From the NCBI GenBank assembly GCA_949128115.1, contig OX421962.1, positions 41,563,745-41,627,744 on the forward strand: a DNA stretch of 64,000 nucleotides. The letters are read 5' to 3'. Positions within the stretch are counted from its first letter, which is position 1. Each line of letters begins with the position of its first letter. Shown one piece after another: positions 35,001 through 45,393 of this stretch. This stretch comes from Anaspis maculata. Its lineage: Eukaryota; Arthropoda; Insecta; Coleoptera; Scraptiidae. Under the pieces are notes generated by a model. That model searched no databases. It worked only from the letters and a program-made list of their open reading frames with translations, and was not told where the DNA came from. The position numbers and the translations under genes were made by a program.

Positions 35001-38000
35001 TTGAAAAACTCAACGTGAGGTCGCCACTACTGTAGGGGGCGCCTACTTTGATGAAGCGGCCGTAACGACGGGAAAAATAGGGCAGTTTGAGTAATTTGAC
35101 CAGTAACTGACAGTGACTGGAGACGTCAAGCAAGAAACAGAGGTTATCCAAATTTCAAATCAAGACATAAAATGACGGACGTCGGTCGCTGAAGCGTCAA
35201 CGCCGTCAAAATTGTCGAATTTGCCCCCAACGGTTGTGGCGCCCTCGGTGTGTAAAAGTGGCAGTGCAAGGCCCCATTCACATTCTATACATAAAAACGT
35301 TTTTTCAGGTTTTTGTTTTCTATCATAAAATGAAAACCGCTGGAAATTCTCGAAAACTTTTTGCGCTTGTCCGTTGGGGAGTTTGCGTGCATACGTACGT
35401 ACGACGTAACGTAACTTTCAACGTGAAAATTGGCGAGTTTGTTATCTGCAATTCCTTAGTTACAGGGGAGTTTTCACGTTTTACGTTGCGTTACGTCGTA
35501 CGTTCAATGAAATCGCAAACTCCCTATTGAAACTTTTTAAGGCCTTTTCAATGACATTTCACTCAATATTGTGCAGTAAAAAAAAAAATTGGCCAAAATT
35601 TTGAGTAGTTTTGTTGACATATTAAATTTGATCAGAAAAACCAGCTGAATCCAACCGTTGTTTACCGCAACTCGCTAGCATCAACGGATCTTGAGAAAAA
35701 TGAGGTGGACATGTTTTTTGAATAACCCTGTAGAAGCGATCGAAGGACCAACTTTTGTTCCTCCATAACTTCAAAACTAAAAGTCATATAACTTTTCTAA
35801 CAACTTTCCGACACTCTACTACACCTCCACATTACGCACCTTCAAGGTGGTCCGACACTTTTGAATCACTCTGTATATATTTTTTTGGATGAGTCCACTT
35901 CTTTTTTGATCGATCTGCAAAATTTGTCCACCAAAACCTAGGTCACCTGTAGGAAACAGCTCAATAATATAGAGGCTGACAAATTAAGGGTGCCCTGTTT
36001 TGAATTGTTAAATTAAAACGTTCCACATCGACTTCGCGCTTTCTTCGATTTAAATGAAAAAGTCGAATTTCCGCTTTCTTATGGCATAATTGGAACTAAA
36101 TACCTGACAATCACATTGGTTATAATTCAGATTTCTTGCGATGGATGCAAATCGCGACAAATCGGAGATATCAATTTTAGCCTGAGCGTTTCCTGAATCT
36201 TTTAACGCTGGATTTTTCATGGGTTTATATTAAATAATCTGAAGTTTATCAAAACCAACCTTTAAATCTCGATGATAGAAGTTTCAGAGTACTTTTTGGG
36301 AAAAATATTTTTCTAGGTTTCTGACCCAAGACCCAATCCCCCTGTAGGGCGAATAGAAATTCGATACACATCCAGTATATCTTTCGCCTTTTTTTCTCAT
36401 AATTCTGTCACCAACGGTTCATTAAATTCTTTTGAAATAAGAAAACTAGAAGGGCCAAACACCCTTCTCAATAAGACTTTCATTCATTGAACAGGCATGT
36501 GAAAGTTTCATTCGTAGCAGAAAAGGTTCACAAGAAAAACGGGGTAAAATGTTTTTTGAATCACCTGTACCTGCAATGTAATGCAAATTGGATTGCAATA
36601 GTAATAATATCTCATAATAATAATGAAGCCAGGATTCTCAATGATTATTTGAAGGCATTATCTACCGGAAATATTTTCACATACCTACTCACGCAGCACG
36701 TCTGCCAATATTTATTTTGACGCTCTATTTATAGGCATAGTATATTATAGGTAAGCTACTCACGTAGAAAAATCACCAGGTCATAGAGATTCTCTTTCTT
36801 TGGTTCAAAATATGTATTCATACTTAGTTGGGTTCAGGTCATTTCATGTAGGTACTTCAACAATGTTACTTTGCTCTTAGGTAGGTAGGTAGGTACGTAG
36901 TAGAGGTACTTAAACATTTCAAGTCCTTGAGATGCTCAAGTTACCTAGTCTCATGCATATTTGATAAACATTTTTGTAATGATGTTGATATTTAAAATTT
37001 GTACCAGTTACTTCATGACTTCAGTTATTATATTTTAATCAGTTTTTTCCTTCAACTGCATTTTACATAATATTAATATATGTATAATACTTATTCTTTC
37101 AATGCAGTATGCACACATAAGTTTAGAAAATTACATATTCCAACCGCCGGTTTCAGAAAAGACTATTAAAATGATCTATGATTACTAAGTTTCTTTTTAG
37201 ACAAATTATAGCTGACTGATTAAAATAGACCTCTAAAATCTGATGCTCATCTTAATCCTCGACTATATTACAAGAAACTGCAGCATTTCCATGGTTATAT
37301 CAGCTGTGGGTAATGAACGAAACAGAAATCCTGTAATCTTTGATTAGCCTCAATTATTATTTCTGGAGTTAGGACTAAATTATTGGACCTACTTGCTATT
37401 TAATAATTTTATGGACATTCAAAGGGCCTAAAAAATTATAACAGTGTGTGCTGTTTTTCTTTTTAAATAAAGGTACAACTTCTTCAACACTATTACTATT
37501 GCATAAAAATCACTCACCCTCTTTTTTTTAATCTTCTCAACAGCTTCGTTCATGATCTCTTTGGACCTTTCTGAACTGACCCTGGGAATGAAAACTAAAC
37601 CAGAAAGCCATGCGGCCAATCCAAAGGGCCACACATAAAACACTTCCTTCCTGGCAATAACGGTACATTTACCCATTATGTGCCAAAAATCAAACATTCC
37701 TAAAAACAAATATTTTATGAAAAAAGTGATTATTATTGGATTCAGTGATTTTCACCTAAAATGTCTAAACAACTTTGGTGGTTGGCGACGATTATACATG
37801 ACTCGTCTCTCGCCAAGTATTCTTTGCCCCTGACAATCCACCGCAACCCTAGGAGGGTTGATACGTGATGACACCATGTAGAAGCAGTGCTACAATTATT
37901 TATTTCAGTGAATAATAATTGATTCTCGAAAAAAGTCAACTACTCACACCAAATTTCGGACGTCCCCTGGTCTGAACGCGAAATACGGGATGAGGATGAC

Positions 38001-38132
38001 AGAATTGATCGTAACAATAATATAATACAAGAAAAATTTCAGGTGATATCGGAATACATGACTAGACTCGTATAAAAACGGCAATATGAGAATACAACCG
38101 GCTAATATTATTTCGGTGTACGACGTGTTCAT
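26084..38132 (-). CDS. 1-acyl-sn-glycerol-3-phosphate acyltransferase (AGPAT1/2 type)
   Basis: Five coding exons on the minus strand: 38132-37948, 37889-37756, 37699-37518, 26468-26303 and 26244-26084; 275 residues, the family's usual length. All phases agree. The enzyme transfers an acyl group from acyl-CoA to lysophosphatidic acid to make phosphatidic acid, in the ER membrane. Two hydrophobic segments lie at ~8-22 and ~33-53. Motif I NHQSCLD is at 98-104 (His99 and Asp104 catalytic). Motif II region has GLVFIPR (140-146), with Pro145 where mammalian AGPAT1 has Asp. Motif III FPEGTR is at 173-178, and motif IV LPIQPVV follows. Intron 3 (26469-37517) is about 11 kb and packed with foldbacks, an LTR pair, a SINE and MITEs. 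The start is the first ATG giving the normal N-terminal membrane segment. Paralogue assignment (1 versus 2) is not made. Confidence 0.93.
26469..27189. other. Start of AGPAT intron 3, no element recognised
   Basis: AT-rich intronic sequence. The minus-strand frames at 26347-26556 and 26591-26899 are exon 4 shadow and unrecognised sequence respectively. Confidence 0.4.
27470..29508 (-). repeat. Inverted LTR copy split by a foldback
   Basis: 29190-29508 and 27470-27635, read on the minus strand, match the 5' and 3' parts of the solo LTR at 34015-34528 (TGTTACGAGCGGCGATCCCG start; GATTGTAGTACGCAG(A)AATAAACAG and GATCGTCTCAA near the end). The two parts are separated by the 1550-bp foldback at 27638-29187. 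The last ~40 bp of the LTR end is not recognisable. Confidence 0.75.
27638..29187. repeat. 1550-bp foldback inserted in the inverted LTR, TA duplication
   Basis: Ends CAGGATGGTCCATCCCAGCG and CGCTAGGATGGACCACCCTG, flanked by TA (27636-27637 and 29188-29189). Arms of about 740 bp each (27638-28375 and 28445-29187) around a loop of about 70 bp. Further CAGGGTGTCCCATTTTGACG and CAGGGCGTT termini appear at mirrored positions (27772/29063 and 28061/28764). High similarity between arms. No transposase seen. It lies in intron 3 of the AGPAT gene. Confidence 0.88.
30071..31569. other. Intronic spacer with AAT microsatellite
   Basis: A perfect (AAT)n tract at about 30628-30649. Otherwise unrecognised AT-rich sequence within AGPAT intron 3. 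Confidence 0.5.
31570..31990. mobile_element. Inverted repeat carrying a Tc1-like transposase scrap
   Basis: Arms 31570-31673 and 31889-31990 pair (CAGAGGTTCAAACAAAC..CCGATTTTCAA and CTTGTGTT(C/T)(A)AGTGTAG). Between them, on the plus strand at 31796-31816, GGSIMVW is readable, the conserved block preceding the second catalytic Asp in Tc1/mariner transposases. The rest of the gene is unrecognisable. Confidence 0.55.
31991..33166. other. Intronic spacer, nothing recognised
   Basis: AT-rich AGPAT intron sequence with short frames only and no inverted ends that I could pair. Confidence 0.35.
33256..33455. mobile_element. MITE (200 bp), GGGCCGTATTCATATCTCGC ends, TAT duplication
   Basis: Near-perfect inverted ends and TAT on both sides (33253-33255 and 33456-33458). 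The opposite arm of the surrounding foldback (near 35785-35800) shows the uninterrupted site with a single TAT, which confirms the insertion and its duplication. Confidence 0.85.
33546..33848 (+). mobile_element. tRNA-derived SINE, copy 1
   Basis: A tRNA-like head with an A box (TGGTAGCACGGTGAG) and a B box (GGTTCAAATCC near 33602), whose ends CCCAGT..ACTGGG can pair. The body follows (GGGGCATCTACTATTGTGCG, CCATCGAAACAAAACCCCAC) and a 3' A-rich tail. About 90% alike to the copy at 45033. No clean target duplication seen here. Confidence 0.85.
34015..34528 (+). repeat. Solo LTR (514 bp) with 4-bp ATAG duplication
   Basis: It starts TGTTACGAGCG and ends ACGTAACA (TG...CA with 7-bp inverted ends TGTTACG/CGTAACA). 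ATAG lies on both sides (34011-34014 and 34529-34532). Contains AATAAA near 34460. A second copy, inverted and split, is at 27470-29508. There is no internal retrotransposon sequence, so it is a recombination remnant. The short duplication fits Gypsy or BEL-Pao; the superfamily is not determined. Confidence 0.85.
34989..35275. mobile_element. MITE-like, GGGGCCTTGCA ends (287 bp)
   Basis: Inverted ends GGGGCCTTGCA and TGCAAGGCCCC with an inner pair GGGGGCGCC / GGCGCCCTC. Non-coding. The target duplication is unclear. Confidence 0.6.
35376..35526. mobile_element. MITE-like hairpin (151 bp)
   Basis: GGGGAGTTTGCG..ACGTACGTACGACGTAACG pairs with CGTTACGTCGTACGT..ATCGCAAACTCCC. Rich in CGTACG motifs. 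Confidence 0.7.
35876..37517. other. AGPAT intron 3, part next to exon 3
   Basis: AT-rich. Contains a short (GTAG)n-like tract near 36881-36900. No element or exon recognised. The polypyrimidine tract and acceptor of exon 4 are at the far (26469) end, so this is donor-proximal intron. Confidence 0.4.
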
Positions 38133-38293
38133 ACCTCGTCTTTCAGCGGCACATGCATAACTGATTTAAATCGATTTTTCATGAACATTTATAAACAATG
38201 CACCACAACTCGAACTTTACGCGGCATTTGACGTTTCTTCTGACAGCGACAAATCAATGATGGGACTGATGGGAGTAGGGAGGGATATGCCCG

Positions 38294-38305
38294 TGCGCAT
38301 GCGCG
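38294..38305. promoter_or_regulatory. NRF-1/EWG-like site upstream of AGPAT
   Basis: TGCGCATGCGCG, 162 bp upstream of the AGPAT start codon, matches the palindromic NRF-1 consensus YGCGCAYGCGCR. Such sites mark many TATA-less animal promoters. The position fits the gene's promoter; binding is inferred only. Confidence 0.55.
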
Positions 38306-38399
38306 TTGTGCTGTCAGAAGCTCAAGTTCCCAGTGGCGCGCGAGCTTTTTAAAAGGGGGCAATCGAGGGGGCAATAAAAAAGAGAATCAACTCGACTTT

Positions 38400-39388
38400 T
38401 TTTCCGAAGCTTGCGACTGCATAGGCAAAGCTGTGTAAAATTTCGTTCGTCCCACTTCTACACAGTTCGATAATATGAAGTGGTTTTGAACCAAGGTGGA
38501 GCGGAAAAAATGAAGTAAAACCGCCCGGAAAATCGGCTTCCAGAGCTGGCTTTCGGAGCCCGTTTTTCCGGTCCTCGGAACCGGCTTATTTCAATCACAT
38601 ATTTCCATACCGGCGGTTTTGAAGCGGTTTTCGGAGCCGGCTTTTACTGCCGGTTTTACCGAATACGGCATTGTACACTTGTACAGTCCATGCGACAAAA
38701 CCGGTAAGTAGGGGAGATCCGCCTAAATTACATACTGGGGTTAAAATGACATAGGCAGAGATACATAGGCTTATTTTTGGATTATGGATTTGCCGACAGT
38801 CATGTGGGAGAGCTACATTTCTACTCAACCGCATCATTCTGGTGTTTACGGTTTTGCCGCAGTGAACAATAACTGCAGAACTTTTAATAAGTACTTTTAG
38901 TAGGTACCCGATATAAATATTTTCATTCCGATTCAGCCCAAATTCAGTTCAGCCGCAATTATTGCTAATGGTAGTGTGTCATTAAATTTTGTTTGTTTAT
39001 TGATTGGGGCAAATGACATCATAATACTCATCAGGACATAATAACATAGAAATTGACATGTAAAGATTTGGGTACATTGCGAGTGCGTAGATGTGGTGCC
39101 AAAAACAAAAGAAAAATAATATGTGCTGTTTGAGCTTTTTTTTTGTTGAATGTTTTACGACGCATCAACTACGATAGGTTATTAGCGTCGACGGGACATT
39201 CAGTGGGTTTTTGGTACACGTTTCTATTACTTGAATTGCCTACTGTTAGCTATGTGAGGCCTCAGTACTCTGATGGCTTTCAACTCTGTAGTCAGAAATC
39301 CATTTTTTCTGTAACCGCTGTAGTCAGACAGGTGCAGATATGGCATAGTAAGGTCGGAACAATTTTTGGACAACACAAAATATCCATG
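38400..39388. other. Upstream of AGPAT; CGG-rich hairpin patch
   Basis: At 38520-38650, AAACCG/CCGGTTTT and CGGAGCC motifs recur in both orientations and would form an imperfect hairpin. The rest is AT-rich with no gene. Confidence 0.4.
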
Positions 39389-39471
39389 GACGAGGCGGGA
39401 TTCGAACCCGCGCGGTGTGTCACGACTGGCTTAGTGTGCCAACACCCAGACCACTCGGTCACCGCCACTCC
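39389..39471 (-). tRNA. tRNA-Ser-like sequence (pseudogene or SINE head)
   Basis: Minus strand. The A box TGACCGAGTGG and B box GGTTCGAATCC are canonical for a class II tRNA. A T stem (GCGGG/CCCGC) and an anticodon stem (TTGGC/GCCAG) form around a loop containing ACT, with a long variable region. The acceptor stem does not pair (the 3' CTCGTCC has no partner at the 5' end) and position 33 is C rather than T. I therefore read it as a tRNA pseudogene or the head of a SINE, not a working tRNA. Confidence 0.4.
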
Positions 39472-40350
39472 TGTTTGAGTTTGAATAATTAATTACAATA
39501 TTATTATCATTGTTTTGTCTTTGTTCTCGTTTTTGCTCAATTTTTGTTTAATTTTTGTGTTCCTATAGGTTTTCTATGTATATTTATGTAAAGTGAGTTT
39601 CAGTTCCTCTATGCGCTCCATTTGATTTGTGTTGCTGTGTGTCATCGACACAAGCTAACACAAGCTGGCACAAACCGACACAAACCGACACAAAGTGTTT
39701 TAAATGGAAAGCGCCCTATATGTCTTGGTTTTATTAGTTTTTGTTTTAGTGGTATTATGTATAGTTAAATGAGTTCTTTGAATTTCGGTCATGTTTTTAA
39801 ATATTTCCTATAGGTCGCAGGAACAAAAATGGCGTGCTAAAGATGGGTATATGGTAGGATGTTATTTTCACTAGTACCTACGTACCTACTTGTTGATACA
39901 ATTTTCTTCAGTTTCAAAGTTGTAATAAATATATAAATAGATAATTTATTGAACAATAGACCGGTCCACTCAAGAGAGATGGAAGCGGGCAAGAAGCTGG
40001 CAAGAGGCGCTTCGTTGTGCCGACAGGAGCTGCTCTGGGTAGATCACTATACAAAGAAAGTAGATCCAGCTGGGCCGTGATTGACGTATGTATCTACTTT
40101 CTCTATCTACTATCTAGTGATTTACCCGAAGCAGCTCGTCCTGGCGCAAAACGAAAGTGGCTGAGAAGCGCGGAAATGCGCAATGCGCTGTTGCCACGTC
40201 AGGCATACTTGCAACGTTGCCATAGCGGGTGTCAAGGTGACGGTTATGTTCCCGCGACCTATGTCTTATGTCATTTTATCTTTATCTACAAGTGAGCCTG
40301 GAATGACACGATTTTTATCTGTTAGTTGTGACCAAAAACTTAGCTATAAC
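39472..40350. other. Spacer, no gene recognised
   Basis: Includes a short repetition of GACACAAACC-type words near 39650-39690. The small frames at 40017-40295 have no recognisable domain. Confidence 0.4.
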
Positions 40351-40462
40351 GGGTGTTTTTTTTTTTAATCTGGCGTCGAAGTGTGCTCTGCTCTGGCCGA
40401 ATGCAGGCGAATTTGGCTAGAGCACAGCACACTTCGACGCCAGATTAAAAAAAAAACACCCC
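40351..40462. mobile_element. Near-perfect hairpin MITE (112 bp)
   Basis: GGGTG, a T tract and AATCTGGCGTCGAAGTGTGC pair with GCACACTTCGACGCCAGATT, an A tract and CACCCC, around a loop of about 25 bp. Confidence 0.8.
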
Positions 40463-41762
40463 TTATATTATTTTAGATTTTCAGTTGTTTTTTTTTTAAA
40501 CAAAAATGCTCAGGGTTTTTCGTGGTGCTGATTCTTGCTGAATTTGGTTCGAATCCATCGGGTAGTTTTTGAGTTTTGAAATGTCAAAATTTTACGAGTA
40601 GATACTTACCTCCCCTTTTGAGTGTAAATACTTAAGGTAATTTCGATTTTCAGATCGCTGATGAGCCTCATCCTCGAATGCTCCAGCACTGATAGGACCC
40701 AAACAGGTCGAAACACGTGTCAATAAGAGGGAGTTAGGTTAGGTAGTGTTAATGATAAAGTGGCACAGGAAAGTTTGTTGAAAACATTTTAGAAAGAAAA
40801 AAATCGATAGCACACGCAATCGATACACAAAACTTCCACTTACAACCATAAACGCTTCCAACTGTTGTAGATCATTATTATTTGTACGAGGATTTTTGAC
40901 AGTCGGCAGTCGCCGGATCCAAGATTGCCGGCCAGCTGGGTGATCTGAACACGCGCCCTAGCGTGCGACAGTGCACGAGAACATCCCTATTTATACGCAA
41001 CTGCAAAAATCCTAAATTTAGTAAAAAATCCAAAATCTGGGAAAAATCGTAAATTTTTTTTCTCAAAATGTTACAATTTGACCCTTTTATGCTTCCGTAG
41101 TTTAGGTTTCTGTTTGTCATGTCGGGAAAATACCAATTTTTCTGAAAAATCGTAGGTTTTATTCCCAATGGTTTTCCTAAAATTAGCTTTTTCATTCAAA
41201 GACCGAAGAATTCAAAGAATTTCAGTAACTATCGGTGTTGAGATCTTTTGAAAGATCTAGGATCTAGGAGGAAAGCATTAATCTCCAAATAGCTTAGCTT
41301 ATTGGGTGTATAATGTATTAATGTATAACGAAGTGTCGATCCAATCAAAATTTTTCAGAGTCGAAACTTTTCTTTGGACAAACGAACGCAGAGTTAAAAA
41401 ATCTATTGTGGGCGACAAAAGACTTCCCCGGCGGTGTCCAGAGACGTACCTAAGTAATGATTTTGATCGAAGCGTCCCTTCGAGAAGGGTGAACTTGATT
41501 GGGAAGTTGAAGTTGCGAAGAGACAATAGTTTACCGGGCTGAGCGAGCATCCCAAAAGACAAATTTGCGTACATTAAGAATAAGCCCAAGGCTGAAGAAG
41601 TGACAGTCTGACAGATGACAGACATCATTTTGGAAATAGTCCTAATCGTCTTAGTCCGGGGGCATAGGGTCAAAAAAGGCTTGGCCGTGTGCAACTTCGT
41701 GAAGATATATGGAGCGCTATTATATATCTCACTCGATTCCTAGACTGTCAATGATCGTGAAA
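40463..41762. other. Spacer, no gene recognised
   Basis: Near 40670-40740, a stretch with GGTCGAAACACGTG and TTAGGTTAGG is distinctive but occurs once. The open frames at 41299-41694 (minus) and 41306-41542 (plus) overlap each other and have no domain that I recognise. Confidence 0.35.
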
Positions 41763-42103
41763 AATAGGGTGATTGCATGAAACTCGTTCACCTGATCACC
41801 GGTAGGCAGCGCATTAAGGATCAAGTTATGTTTTGACGTTTGTTATGGAATTGCATTGGGGCACATAACAGGTGTAAGGCATTCATTGTTTTGTTAGAAT
41901 GATTAGAAATCTAAATCTCGATCTCGTTAACGCCGAACAAAACAGTATGTGAACAAAACACGTAAAATCGTGAAAATGACAATATTTAGTGAGGTTAGTC
42001 CGGTTGAAGTTGATTCCGACATGGATGAAACTTGACAATAAGATGACAATGACACTATTGATATTTTGCCATAAACTCCCTCTCTACATGCAATCACCCT
42101 ATT
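41763..42103. mobile_element. Element with AATAGGGTGATTGCATG ends (341 bp)
   Basis: Perfect 17-bp inverted ends at 41763-41779 and 42087-42103. No coding sequence recognised inside. Confidence 0.7.
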
Positions 42104-42746
42104 ATGGGTGGAACATTGATATCTACTGCAAGCAAATATGGTGGAGGCGCCAATATGGGCTCCATCTAGTAGGTATAGTAAGAAATTGGCACGGCAAACG
42201 TTTCAAACAGGTTTCAAACGTGTAATTTGAATATACATCGTAATAATATGTTATTTTGACAATCGAACGTGAATCTGTAGTTCAATACGTGGCATTTTTG
42301 AATTGTTAGGTTGATACCCACCAGTCTTATTTACAAGGGTGAGTTCAAGAGAAGAGATGTCAACACTTGAACCGGTATTTTGTAGACTATTGAATTCTCT
42401 TATTATTTGATAGGTATCTAAATTAATAAACGTCATTTCGGGAAACTGTCAGAATGGTCTTTAAAAGATCCTATAATTCTAGATACTATAATATAATACC
42501 ATAATTCGGGAATTTTTTGAAGGCCATCCGATATGTTTTATATTGAAATCTTGAGGTGCCTATCCGAATTTCTACTTTTCCATTTCGCATCTTTGCCGTT
42601 TTGGCCCCCATATTGAAATGATGGCGCCCAAAAAACAGTTTTTTTGCCAATAGGTATACATATTCATTTCAATTGTGAGGTGGGAGCGTTTATATGCGAA
42701 TGAAAGCTCATTCAATTCTCTTTCTCTACAATTTGACACCTTTATA
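42104..42746. other. Spacer, no gene recognised
   Basis: AT-rich with short unrecognised frames. Confidence 0.4.
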
Positions 42747-42866
42747 CCGTGTGATCCAAACCATTCCGAATTGGAGTAGGCTGTGACCTGGTCAAATTCC
42801 GGGATGTTGAGCTGATTTTCGCCAGGGCACAGCCTATCCCAATTCGGAATGGTTTGGATCACACTG
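42747..42866. mobile_element. Tc1-like MITE (120 bp), TA duplication
   Basis: GTGTGATCCAAACCATTCCG and CGGAATGGTTTGGATCACAC are perfect inverted arms extending to AATTGG(A/G)(G)TAGGCTGTG. TA on both sides. Confidence 0.8.
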
Positions 42867-42868
42867 TA

Positions 42869-44900
42869 CTTGTCTACGTGCTACTTCAACTTCCAGTTCT
42901 TGGGTTATATATAGCATGGCTTCTAGAACTCCCTGAAGTATCAACTTTTGGCATCCAATCAGCATGTTAAGTTGATCCCAGCTCATGTTTGTTTCATGAG
43001 AATCAGTGGAGTAAGAGACTTGAAAAAAAGCAGAGTAATCTAAAATCCAGAATGAAAATTAATAAGTATTAAAAATTCCAAAATTCGAAAAACTCTAATT
43101 TTTTTTCAACTTTTTTTTAAATTTTTTTCAAAAAAGTTCCTTTTTTCTTGCCAGCCCAGATTTGAATGACTTTTTTTCTTACATTTTTATCTGCTCAGAT
43201 TTGGCAGAAACTCACGCCACAAGAATCTATCTGTTTCTCTTTCGCTCTGCAGCTAATCCGCAGTCTGTTTCAGCAAATTTTTATGCTAGGAAATGCCGTC
43301 CCTGTTAAATTATTACTTGTCGACCACAGACCATTACCTATACTCAGGGGCGGCGGAACCAGGGGGGCGAGGGGGGCCATGCCCCCCCAATCTCAGTCTT
43401 GGGGGGCCTGGCCCCTCCAATTTCTCGAAAAAGAATTTTTTTTTCATGTCACAAAAATCAACTTGGATAATGCATCAACCTCGCACACAACTAGAAGTCC
43501 GTAAACTAGGGCCTTAAAGTATTTTCGGTGTACGTCTCCGTTTATTTTGCGCACGATCGTACGCACATCAGCCAGTTTAGAGCCTCCACCATATCTGCTT
43601 GCAGCAGATGCCAATATTCCACCAAAATTTTTCATGGTCCTTGATGGTTCAGAGGAATCGATTAAGAAAGACATAGCTCCATATTAGATATATCTTCAGG
43701 AAGCTGCACACGACGGCACGACCTCTGGATTCTGGGTTCCATTTGGGGAGTTGGTGGAACATAGTTTCACCTGGCACGTAGGCCTCGCTATTGGGCCCAT
43801 TGTACCCCTTTCCCAGACCAGCCGGACTCACCGAGCCGCAATGTGGTGCCTGGATGTTTGATGGTCGATCCATCCAGGCACTGGGACCGACAAGCGCACG
43901 GTTGACCTAGACTCCGCCTTTCACCCCCAAACCGCAAGTGCGGATGTCCAATACATCCACGCTCCCTGCGCCGGTGTTCCTGACTTCGTGTGTCTCCCCG
44001 ACCACGCTGCCAGCTCTTCTCTACACATTGTGCCGTACCGCCTGCTGGAGGCATATGTATACTCGGGGGGTTTGCCTAAGACCACCCGAGGAGGAGTTCC
44101 AGACCGGCTTCGAATCACATGAAAAACGCCTTGTCTCCCATCCAACTCTTGGCAGCGGCCAACGTTGCTGCATAGTCAAGTAATCACCCGACTGGAGCGG
44201 CCTACTCTACACGCTACGCCACACAGTGGTCGGAAAATCGAAAAACGGCGCAGAAATTCCATTTCACGAACTTTTTTTCTGGGTAATTTTGACATTGGAA
44301 TATCGTATAGGAAAGTTCGAACTACTATTTGACCAAAAACTACAATTTTTGGACGAACATTAATCAATGAAATCAAACGCCAAACGTGGCTTACTCTATA
44401 GATAAAAAAATATAAATCTTTCTCGGCATAAAAGACTGTTTCTCTTCCCTGAATGCCACGAAACAGGGTGCCTTGTGAGAATGGTGGGTAGTGCCATAAG
44501 AATCAGTAGACTGTTCTCTATCAAAAATGCTTGTGATGTTCAGCAATGCGTTAGCTTTGAAGGGCTGCTGATTTTTTTTTGTAAGGGCTGTCGAGGTGGT
44601 AGTTTTATTTCGAAGTTGGTACTTTCCGTAAGCTTTTCTCAAAAGACCCATGGAGACCCGCGCTAAAATCTATATCATTGCATTCCCCAATCTTTTAGGT
44701 CTCAAACGCAATCAAAAGTTTCTGCCCATGCTTGCAACCTTGGCAGCTAGACCTCTTTTTACGAACATTTGTACAGGTCCTTTTGATGCAAGTAGAAAAC
44801 AACACTATAATAATTCATAGTTGAGTATATCTTATAGCTGATTTCTTTCAAATGCAACTTTGCTTTCTACAGCCTGTTAAATCTGGGGTGAAGATTGCCC
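42869..44900. other. Mixed spacer with a GC-rich repeat-like stretch
   Basis: At 43345 a CAGGGGCGGCGGAACC terminus starts a G/C-run-rich segment to about 43420 that resembles the end of a hAT-type repeat; no second end was found. At 43690-44215 the sequence is unusually GC-rich for the window, with overlapping frames on both strands that I do not recognise. Confidence 0.35.
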
Positions 44901-44934
44901 TCTTAGCTGCGCGTAAGATGACTAGCGCATGCGC

Positions 44935-44945
44935 ACCTCTAATGT
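44935..44945. promoter_or_regulatory. NRF-1/EWG-like site
   Basis: GCGCATGCGCA matches the NRF-1 core. It lies about 450 bp upstream of the ATG at 45394 (about 120 bp if the SINE and its duplication are removed), so it could mark the promoter of the locus below. Confidence 0.4.
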
Positions 44946-45032
44946 TACATCGACGCTGGCTGTCTGGCGCAGCTACGTCGTTTCCAGCTCATAGGTTTCC
45001 GTCGCCATTTTGTGGAAATCAATTCTAGAGCC

Positions 45033-45349
45033 TAACCCAGTCGGTAAGCACGGTGAGCTCGGCCTCGCTTTCGAAGGCGAAGGTCTCGGGTTCAAATCCG
45101 CACTGGGCCAGATGGACTTTTTCACGCGTCTCTTAGTACTGGGGCATCTACTATCGTGCGGTGATGCCCCGGGAAGAGGGATGAAACGGGAAAGCCATCG
45201 AAACAAAACCCCACTGATAAATCCCCCACTGATCCAAAGATGCAAGTCTTACAGTATTTCGTTGTTATCGTCCTCATTGTTATCGTTAGAGAAAAACCCC
45301 GACGGCAAAAACCTGCTAATAACCTAGCTGTTGATGCGGGGCAAAAAAA
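45033..45349 (+). mobile_element. tRNA-derived SINE, copy 2, with 12-bp duplication
   Basis: The same SINE as at 33546, with B box GGTTCAAATCC near 45092 and an A8 tail. The target duplication AATTCTAGAGCC is perfect at 45021-45032 and 45350-45361. It is inserted just upstream of the ATG at 45394. Confidence 0.92.
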
Positions 45350-45393
45350 AATTCTAGAGCCGGAACCTTGTTGTGTGTTCACTTACTGCAAGG

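Larger units (their letters stand above)
33169..35873. repeat. Foldback with three later insertions, TA duplication
   Basis: Ends CAGGTGATTCAAAAGTGTCG and CGACACTTTTGAATCACTCTG, flanked by TA. Arms run 33169-33545 (interrupted by a MITE) and ~35726-35873, sharing GAAGTTATGGAGG(G/A)ACAAAAGTTGG and CCTTCGATCGCTTCTA. The interior also holds a SINE, a solo LTR, and the MITE-like hairpins at 34989 and 35376. Confidence 0.8.

Noticed and set aside
36881..36900. Telomere-like or TTAGG-type repeat
   Set aside because: Short GTAG-type simple sequence, not TTAGG, and not an array. TTAGGTTAGG near 40730 is only two units.
41299..41694. 131-residue minus-strand frame overlapping a 78-residue plus frame
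   Set aside because: Neither has a recognisable domain or splice context; could be an old TE fragment but I cannot support a gene.
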